DNA from: DASVCZ01 sp036381335
GTDB taxonomy: Bacteria > Patescibacteriota > Microgenomatia > UBA1400 > PJMF01
Assembly (NCBI GenBank): GCA_036381335.1
Contig: DASVCZ010000043.1
Location: forward strand, 1-10,475
Direction: 5' to 3'
Length of the DNA stretch: 10,475 nt
The notes beneath the pieces were generated by a model that was not told the DNA's origin, did no database searches, and was given only the letters and a program-made list of their open reading frames with translations. Every line of letters begins with the position of its first letter. The stretch's first letter is position 1. Below are positions 6,910 to 10,475 of the stretch, one piece after another. Both the position numbers and the translations under genes were made by a program.

Positions 6910-6924
6910 AAGATAAAAAAGCAT

Positions 6925-6930
6925 ATTTTA
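6925..6930 (-). promoter_or_regulatory. Possible -10 box of the membrane-protein gene
   Basis: TAAAAT on the minus strand ends 15 bases before the ATG at 6909, giving a short leader of about 9 bases without a clear ribosome-binding site. TATGCT at 6920-6925 is an alternative that would give an even shorter leader. No convincing -35 is seen. Confidence 0.35.
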
Positions 6931-6978
6931 TTGGTTACTTGAAAAGAAGAGTGTAGGAAGTGAGTGAGAAATTAATTC

Positions 6979-6987
6979 TGGTACAAT
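6979..6987 (+). promoter_or_regulatory. Extended -10 promoter of double-GNAT gene, leaderless type
   Basis: TGG followed by TACAAT (hexamer 6982-6987) ends 7 bases before the ATG at 6995. There is no good -35 and no Shine-Dalgarno sequence, so transcription should start at or within 1-2 bases of the ATG. Confidence 0.58.
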
Positions 6988-6994
6988 ACCAGGT

Positions 6995-7837
6995 ATGAAC
7001 TACTCCATTCGGCAGATCACGTTGGATGAGTTAAAAATCCCCATTGAATGGGCAGCCAAAGAAGGCTGGAACCCTGGTCTTTACGATGCTGAAAGTTTCT
7101 ATGCAACTGACCCTCAAGGTTTCCTAATGGGTTTTCTAGATGATGAACCTATTTCTTCAATCTCAGCAGTTTCTTACGACCCCAACTTTGCTTTCATAGG
7201 TTTTTATATCGTCAAACCTGAATACCGGGGTAAAGGCTATGGTTATGCCTTATGGCAGGCAGCAATGAAATATCTTGCTACTCAGAATATTGGTTTAGAT
7301 GGAGTGGTGGCGCAACAGGATAATTATAAAAAGTCTGGTTTTAAATTAGCATATGGCAATATTAGATATGAGGGCATAGGAACTGAAGATAAAGGAGAGT
7401 GGTCGGACATAGTAAATCTGAATGAAGTCCCTTTTGAAAAATTACTTGCATATGATAAATCCATATTTCCAACTGAGAGAGAAGCATTTTTAAAATTATG
7501 GATCAAGCAACCAGAGAGCCTAGCAGTTGGGCTGATGAAAGATGATGAATTGCAAGGTTATGGCATGGTTCGCAAATGTGGAACAGGGTACAAAGTGGGC
7601 CCATTATTTGCCAATAATGAAGAAGTTGCTGATAAACTTTTTCGACGAATGAGAGCATTTGTAGGAAAAGGTACTGCAATTTTTTTTGATGTTCCTGAAG
7701 TTAATAAAAAAGCTGTCAAATTAGCTGAAAAATATAATATGAAGCCCATGTTTCAGACTGCCAGAATGTACACTAAAGATGCTCCTAACGTTCCCCTTGA
7801 AAAAATATTCGGGGTGACGACTTTTGAGTTGGGATAA
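6995..7837 (+). CDS. GNAT-family N-acetyltransferase with a second, C-terminal GNAT-like domain
   Basis: The 280-residue protein has an N-terminal GNAT domain (about residues 3-125) with the acetyl-CoA pyrophosphate-binding motif A, EYRGKGYGYALW (residues 76-87). The sequence before it, FAFIGFYIVKP, forms the usual strand. The second half (about 135-278), with a central GYGMVRK...YKVGPLFA strand pair, resembles the C-terminal Acetyltransf_18 type domain of YitH-like proteins and lacks motif A. Such enzymes transfer an acetyl group from acetyl-CoA to an amine; the substrate here cannot be told. The first coding bases match the family start, and the -10 box just upstream fixes the ATG. The gene is AT-rich compared with the helicase and ychF. 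It converges tail to tail on the next GNAT gene with one base between the stops, so neither gene has its own downstream terminator space. Confidence 0.86.
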   Translation: MNYSIRQITLDELKIPIEWAAKEGWNPGLYDAESFYATDPQGFLMGFLDDEPISSISAVSYDPNFAFIGFYIVKPEYRGKGYGYALWQAAMKYLATQNIGLDGVVAQQDNYKKSGFKLAYGNIRYEGIGTEDKGEWSDIVNLNEVPFEKLLAYDKSIFPTEREAFLKLWIKQPESLAVGLMKDDELQGYGMVRKCGTGYKVGPLFANNEEVADKLFRRMRAFVGKGTAIFFDVPEVNKKAVKLAEKYNMKPMFQTARMYTKDAPNVPLEKIFGVTTFELG

Positions 7838-7838
7838 G

Positions 7839-8321
7839 TTACTTCTCACCAATTTTCCGAAAAAGCGAAATTTGACGGCTAACATAGCCTAACGAAGTAT
7901 AAAAAGCTAAAGCGTCGTCATTAAATGTCGATGAGGCAAGTTTGATGTGTGATAAACCCTTAGAAGAGAAGTACTCTTCAGCTTTTTGCATCAGAGCTTT
8001 ACCTACTCCTTGATGACGATTTGCTTCTTTAACGTAGAGCTCGATCACTGTTCCAAATTTCTTTATCTCAGTATCAAAATATTCTTCAGTATCTTCTTCA
8101 AAAGTGGTGAATCCAATTATGTCTTCTCCCTCTTTAGCAATTAAAATGTGAGGATCATCATTTTCAATAGCATTTATTAGGTAAGACGAGAATTGCTTCT
8201 CTAGTTCAGGGGAGTTATGAGTGTAATATTCCTGATCGAGATTAAAGTGATAGTCGTATTGTTCTTTCCAAAGTTGAAGTAAAGCTGGTATATCGTGGCG
8301 GGAAGGCTTGGTTATTTGCAC
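7839..8321 (-). CDS. GNAT-family N-acetyltransferase
   Basis: The 160-residue single-domain GNAT is of normal length for the family. Motif A is EANRHQGVGKALMQKAEEYF (residues 99-118), with the QGVGKA loop that grips the acetyl-CoA pyrophosphate. It is preceded by the strand VIELYVK and followed by the motif B region NDDALAFYTSLGYV (134-147). The substrate is unknown; FYTSLGY-type members include amino-acid, antibiotic and protein N-terminal acetyltransferases. The only start that fits the domain is GTG at 8319-8321, since no ATG lies nearby in frame. TATAAT ends 6 bases upstream with an extended TGG, so the mRNA would begin exactly at this GTG. It shares an 80-base divergent region with the NYN gene. 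Confidence 0.88.
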   Translation of the reverse strand: MQITKPSRHDIPALLQLWKEQYDYHFNLDQEYYTHNSPELEKQFSSYLINAIENDDPHILIAKEGEDIIGFTTFEEDTEEYFDTEIKKFGTVIELYVKEANRHQGVGKALMQKAEEYFSSKGLSHIKLASSTFNDDALAFYTSLGYVSRQISLFRKIGEK

Positions 8322-8327
8322 TTAGCA

Positions 8328-8336
8328 ATTATACCA
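8328..8336 (-). promoter_or_regulatory. Extended -10 promoter of single-domain GNAT gene, leaderless GTG start
   Basis: Minus-strand TGG plus a perfect TATAAT (hexamer 8328-8333) is followed by six bases and then GTG at 8321. The normal initiation point for this hexamer is the G of the start codon itself. No ribosome-binding site can exist between them. Confidence 0.65.
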
Positions 8337-8382
8337 GTCTTCTTCATAATATCCCTTTTTTCACCTTCCTTCTGCACCTTTT

Positions 8383-8393
8383 TGATATAGAAT
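8383..8393 (+). promoter_or_regulatory. Promoter of NYN gene, near-leaderless
   Basis: TGA-TATAGA (8383-8391) and the overlapping TAGAAT (8388-8393) are two registers of a -10 box. They end 10 and 8 bases before ATG 8402, giving a leader of at most about 4 bases. No -35 or Shine-Dalgarno sequence is clear. An in-frame TTG at 8393 overlaps the box and is unlikely to be the start. Confidence 0.5.
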
Positions 8394-8401
8394 TGATTAG
8401 T

Positions 8402-8908
8402 ATGAATACTTATGCGTTCATTGATAGCCAAAATCTTAATTTAGGTACAAGTAAAGACATTTTTAGAGGTAAGAGGAAAGTATATTCTGGTTGGAAACTT
8501 GACTTTAAAAGATTCCAAACATACCTAAAAGATAAGTTCCATGTTCAAAAAGCCTTTTTGTTTATTGGATATATGAAAGCAAATGAACCACTTTACACGA
8601 GTCTTTCTTCTTATGGTTATAACTTAATTTTTAAACAAACAGTCAAAGACGGTCATGGCAAGCTTAAAGGTAATGTAGATGCAGAATTAGTGTTACACGC
8701 TGCAGCAGTTGAATACGACAACTATGATAAAGCTGTAATCGTGTCGGGAGACGGGGATTTTTATTGTTTACATGAATTTCTTGAAAAAAAACGCAAACTA
8801 TCGAAGATCATCATTCCTAATAGAAAGTCAGAATCGTCACTGCTGAAGAAATTTCAAGCATACAAAGTTTTCTTGGTTAGAGAGAGGGAGAAGCTTAAGA
8901 AGCAATAA
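8402..8908 (+). CDS. NYN (LabA/DUF88-like) domain protein, putative PIN-fold ribonuclease
   Basis: The 168-residue protein carries the acidic pattern of NYN domains, a branch of the PIN-like nuclease fold: Asp8 in YAFIDSQNLN (first strand), Asp93 in KGNVDAELVLHA, and Asp117 and Asp119 in VIVSGDGDF. These residues would hold the divalent metal for RNA cleavage, and all are present. The last third (KKRKLSKIIIPNRKSESSLLKK) is basic and could bind nucleic acid. The length matches a stand-alone NYN domain. Its target is unknown. NYN proteins have been linked to RNA turnover, and some PIN-fold relatives are toxins, but no small partner gene for a toxin-antitoxin pair is visible on either side. The first 60 bases are only 28 percent G+C, against 50 percent for bases 9241-9300 of ychF. 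A structured repeat follows it. Confidence 0.88.
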   Translation: MNTYAFIDSQNLNLGTSKDIFRGKRKVYSGWKLDFKRFQTYLKDKFHVQKAFLFIGYMKANEPLYTSLSSYGYNLIFKQTVKDGHGKLKGNVDAELVLHAAAVEYDNYDKAVIVSGDGDFYCLHEFLEKKRKLSKIIIPNRKSESSLLKKFQAYKVFLVREREKLKKQ

Positions 8909-8912
8909 AAAT

Positions 8913-8957
8913 GGGAGACGTAGCGACATGACACGTAGTCAAGCGGTCGTTTCTCCC
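8913..8957 (+). repeat. Nested inverted repeat (three-tier stem-loop) after NYN gene
   Basis: GGGAGA (8913-8918) pairs with TCTCCC (8952-8957). Inside it CGAC (8924-8927) pairs with GTCG (8946-8949), and TGAC (8929-8932) pairs with GTCA (8938-8941) around the loop ACGTA. The tiers are separated by small internal loops. No T-run follows, so it is not a classical intrinsic terminator. It could be a terminator variant, a processing or mRNA-end structure, or a small RNA. It lies between the NYN stop and the ychF promoter. Confidence 0.5.
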
Positions 8958-8967
8958 TGGTGATTAA

Positions 8968-8976
8968 TGTTATTAT
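8968..8976 (+). promoter_or_regulatory. Possible extended -10 promoter of ychF
   Basis: TGT followed by TATTAT (hexamer 8971-8976) predicts initiation near 8983 and a leader of about 37 bases. A TATAAC at 8981-8986 is an alternative. Unlike the leaderless-type genes, the leader contains a purine-rich AAGAAGAAG (9011-9019) before the ATG. Confidence 0.4.
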
Positions 8977-9019
8977 ATCGTATAACTACGTATTTGTCAT
9001 CAGTAAAAGAAAGAAGAAG

Positions 9020-10102
9020 ATGTCTTTAAGTGTCGGCATCGTCGGCCTGCCTAACGTAGGTAAATCCACCCTTTTTAACGCCTTGCTTAAACAGCAAGCT
9101 GCTTTGGCGGCAAACTATCCTTTTGCAACCATTGAACCGAACGTCGGCATCGTGCCAGTGCCGGATCCTCGATTGGAAAAATTGGCTGAAGTGGTCAAGA
9201 CCACGACCATCAAACCCGCTACCGTCGAGTTCCTCGATATCGCCGGCTTGGTTAAGGGTGCCAGTGAAGGCGAAGGCTTAGGCAATAAATTTTTAGCCAA
9301 CATTCGTGAAACTGATTTAATTGCCCACGTGGTTCGTGACTTTAGCGATCAAAATGTCTTGCGTGAGGGCAGTGTGGATGCCAAAACCGACTTGGAAACC
9401 ATTCAAATGGAGTTGTTGTTAGCAGATTTATCGACCCTCGAGAAGCAGAAAGAGCCCAAGGCCAGTAAAGATAAGGCTGAACTGGAAAAGTGGGCGGTTG
9501 TTCAACGATTGCAAACAGCAGCGGCCCAAGGTCGCCAGTTACGGGAAGTCCTGCATGATGAGTCTGACCGCCTGATTGCCAAAGAACTTAATCTATTGAC
9601 CACTAAGCCAGTGTTGTACGTCATCAACGTCGACGAAGATCAAGTGGGTGACAGCGACAGCTTGATAGCTAAGTACGCCCAGCTGTTCAATACTCAACCA
9701 GATACGATCGTCATTATTTCCGCCAAGATTGAAAGTGAACTCAGTAGTTTGTCCGACGAGGACCAAAAAGCCTACTTGAAAGACCTTGGTCTTGAGCAAA
9801 GTGGCTTAGAGCGCTTAATCGCCAAAGCCTATAAAACCCTGGGCCTTCAAAGTTTCCTGACTGCCGGCGAAAAAGAAGTCAAAGCCTGGACCATCAAGCA
9901 AGGCACTACCGCCCCGCAAGCGGCCGGCGTCATTCATACTGACTTCGAAAAACACTTCATTAAAGCTATAGTGGCTTCGTACGATGACTTTATTGCCCAT
10001 AACGGCTGGAAGCCCCTCCGCGAGCTGGGTAAAGTTCGCCAAGAGGGCCGCGATTACGTCATGCGCGAAGGCGACGTGGTCGAGTTTATGATTGGAAAGT
10101 AA
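9020..10102 (+). CDS. ychF: Ribosome-associated ATPase YchF (Obg-family, OLA1-like)
   Basis: The 360-residue protein is very close to the usual 363. It has the G1 loop GLPNVGKS (residues 9-16), switch I NYPFATIEPN (32-41) and G3 DIAGLVKGASEGEGLGN (73-89). NVDE (203-206) stands in place of the NKxD guanine motif, the change that makes YchF/OLA1 prefer ATP over GTP. A coiled region (about 130-190) and a C-terminal TGS domain (FLTAGEKEVKAWTIKQGTTA, about 279-298, through EFMIGK) follow. YchF binds ribosomes and is involved in translation and stress responses. The frame stays open upstream to 8960, but the family starts at MSLSVGIVGLP, so ATG 9020 is chosen; AAGAAGAAG precedes it directly. It is followed after 19 bases by the 89-residue gene, probably in one operon. 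It is clearly more G+C-rich than the NYN and GNAT genes upstream. Confidence 0.97.
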   Translation: MSLSVGIVGLPNVGKSTLFNALLKQQAALAANYPFATIEPNVGIVPVPDPRLEKLAEVVKTTTIKPATVEFLDIAGLVKGASEGEGLGNKFLANIRETDLIAHVVRDFSDQNVLREGSVDAKTDLETIQMELLLADLSTLEKQKEPKASKDKAELEKWAVVQRLQTAAAQGRQLREVLHDESDRLIAKELNLLTTKPVLYVINVDEDQVGDSDSLIAKYAQLFNTQPDTIVIISAKIESELSSLSDEDQKAYLKDLGLEQSGLERLIAKAYKTLGLQSFLTAGEKEVKAWTIKQGTTAPQAAGVIHTDFEKHFIKAIVASYDDFIAHNGWKPLRELGKVRQEGRDYVMREGDVVEFMIGK

Positions 10103-10111
10103 ATATTTTAG

Positions 10112-10117
10112 AAAGGA
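10112..10117 (+). promoter_or_regulatory. Ribosome-binding site of the 89-residue gene
   Basis: AAAGGA lies 4 bases before ATG 10122. It decides the start: the frame is open back to an ATG at 10092 inside ychF, which has no such site. Confidence 0.6.
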
Positions 10118-10121
10118 AAAA

Positions 10122-10391
10122 ATGACCTCACCAGAAAATCCAGACCGGGAACCCTCTGAACTATCGGAAGAAGATAAACTAAATCTTTATGACTTCGTCA
10201 ATCAAGGCGTAGCCCACATCTTGGCGGAACAAATTTTAGAAGAAAGCCCTGATATTGGAGTAGACGATTTACTTGCTCGAGTAAAAGAACGATATGCTCA
10301 CTTCGATTTAGGCCAACCAACTGCAACTGATCTTCAATCTGCCCGTGATTATTACGTTGTTTTCCAAGCTGCTAAGGGTCTTAAGCCCTAA
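10122..10391 (+). CDS. Small acidic helical protein of unknown function
   Basis: The 89-residue soluble protein has no signal peptide, membrane span or cysteine. The first 20 residues (MTSPENPDREPSELSEEDKL) are polar and probably flexible. The rest reads as three or four amphipathic helices: LNLYDFVNQGVAHILAEQIL, IGVDDLLARVKERYAHF and ATDLQSARDYYVVFQAA. I do not recognise the family. It sits 19 bases after ychF with its own good ribosome-binding site, so it is probably co-transcribed and could act near translation, but that is guilt by association only. Coding is supported by the site, an acidic but ordinary composition, and a stop just before the next promoter. Confidence 0.75.
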   Translation: MTSPENPDREPSELSEEDKLNLYDFVNQGVAHILAEQILEESPDIGVDDLLARVKERYAHFDLGQPTATDLQSARDYYVVFQAAKGLKP

Positions 10392-10394
10392 TTA

Positions 10395-10403
10395 TGCTAT
10401 AAT
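10395..10403 (+). promoter_or_regulatory. Strong extended -10 promoter for the downstream RNA
   Basis: TGC followed by a perfect TATAAT (hexamer 10398-10403) predicts initiation at about 10410, which is exactly the first base of the stem described next. No clear -35 is seen. It lies 3 bases after the stop of the 89-residue gene. Confidence 0.65.
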
Positions 10404-10409
10404 ACCCAT

Positions 10410-10475
10410 CTCGCTCTGGTGTCCCACGTAGGGCCCACCATCCAATTAATCTCTGGGCGAGGAGAATCCCGACTA
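10410..10475 (+). ncRNA. Structured RNA or mRNA leader, 5' part (continues outside window)
   Basis: CTCGCTC (10410-10416) can pair with GGGCGAG (10455-10461) in a 7-bp stem that includes one G-U pair. Within it TGGTG (10417-10421) pairs with CACCA (10436-10440) and CCC (10423-10425) with GGG (10431-10433) around the loop ACGTA. The 5' end of the outer stem coincides with the predicted transcription start. AGGAG at 10460-10464 could be a ribosome-binding site partly hidden by the outer stem, which would make this a regulated leader. Alternatively GAGGAGAATCC (10459-10469) loosely recalls the GAGGAAAGUCC block of RNase P RNA. The window ends before either can be decided. Confidence 0.4.

Noticed and set aside
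8393..8401. TTG start for the NYN protein three codons before ATG 8402
   Set aside because: It overlaps the -10 box, and the domain starts properly at the ATG.
8393..8908. NYN gene as the toxin of a toxin-antitoxin pair
   Set aside because: No small antitoxin-like gene lies next to it on the same strand; the neighbours are a divergent GNAT and ychF.
8913..8957. A complete tRNA gene
   Set aside because: It is only about 45 bases long and lacks an anticodon arm and T-arm consensus; at most a remnant.
8960..9019. 20-residue N-terminal extension of YchF
   Set aside because: The family begins at MSLSVGIVGLP, and the extension would cover the likely promoter; it has an implausible sequence.
1..10475. 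Alternative genetic code (TGA read as glycine), as known in some CPR lineages
   Set aside because: ArgS ends at TGA exactly at the family end and the membrane protein also ends sensibly at TGA; no gene has internal TGA codons.

Overview
The window is a gene-dense stretch of a small bacterial genome. The genes are short and compact, with intergenic gaps of 0 to about 110 bases. Genes on both strands abut or converge, and TGA is read as stop: ArgS and the membrane protein end on TGA at family-typical or sensible lengths. The divergent forms of ArgF, ArgH and ArgS, the ArgRS insert after HIGH, the many tiny membrane or secreted proteins and the compactness fit a Candidatus Patescibacteria (CPR) bacterium. 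That placement is an inference from sequence style, not from a marker-gene search.

Region 1 (1-3659, +): the 3' part of argF (ornithine carbamoyltransferase), then argH (argininosuccinate lyase, overlapping argF by 11 bases), then argS (arginyl-tRNA synthetase). Together they are an operon for making arginine and charging it onto tRNA. Region 2 (3689-5916): a lipoprotein on the minus strand, divergent from a Pif1/RecD-type helicase, whose stop codon overlaps the promoter of a tiny PspC-domain membrane protein. Region 3 (5922-6909, -): a six-segment membrane protein with a degenerate CDP-alcohol phosphotransferase-like motif, followed by an 81-residue single-span protein with its own promoter. 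Region 4 (6995-8908): a visibly AT-richer block with a two-domain GNAT, a convergent single-domain GNAT and a NYN-domain putative nuclease. Region 5 (8909-10475, +): a nested stem-loop, the ychF ATPase, an 89-residue unknown protein, then a strong extended -10 promoter and the start of a structured RNA or leader that leaves the window.

The most notable signal is in the promoters rather than the proteins. Five genes (starts 4383, 5731, 6167, 6995, 8321), and probably a sixth (8402), have a sigma-70-like -10 hexamer ending only 6-8 bases before the start codon and no Shine-Dalgarno sequence. Their mRNAs should therefore be leaderless or nearly so. Other genes (argS, lipoprotein, ychF, the 89-residue gene) have purine-rich ribosome-binding sites. 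Most of the promoters I can see carry the TGN extended -10 element and only weak -35 boxes. These promoters also decide several start codons, notably the short start at 6167 that removes an apparent 83-base gene overlap. No CRISPR array, insertion sequence, tRNA or rRNA gene was recognised, and there is no gene-free stretch longer than 300 bases.
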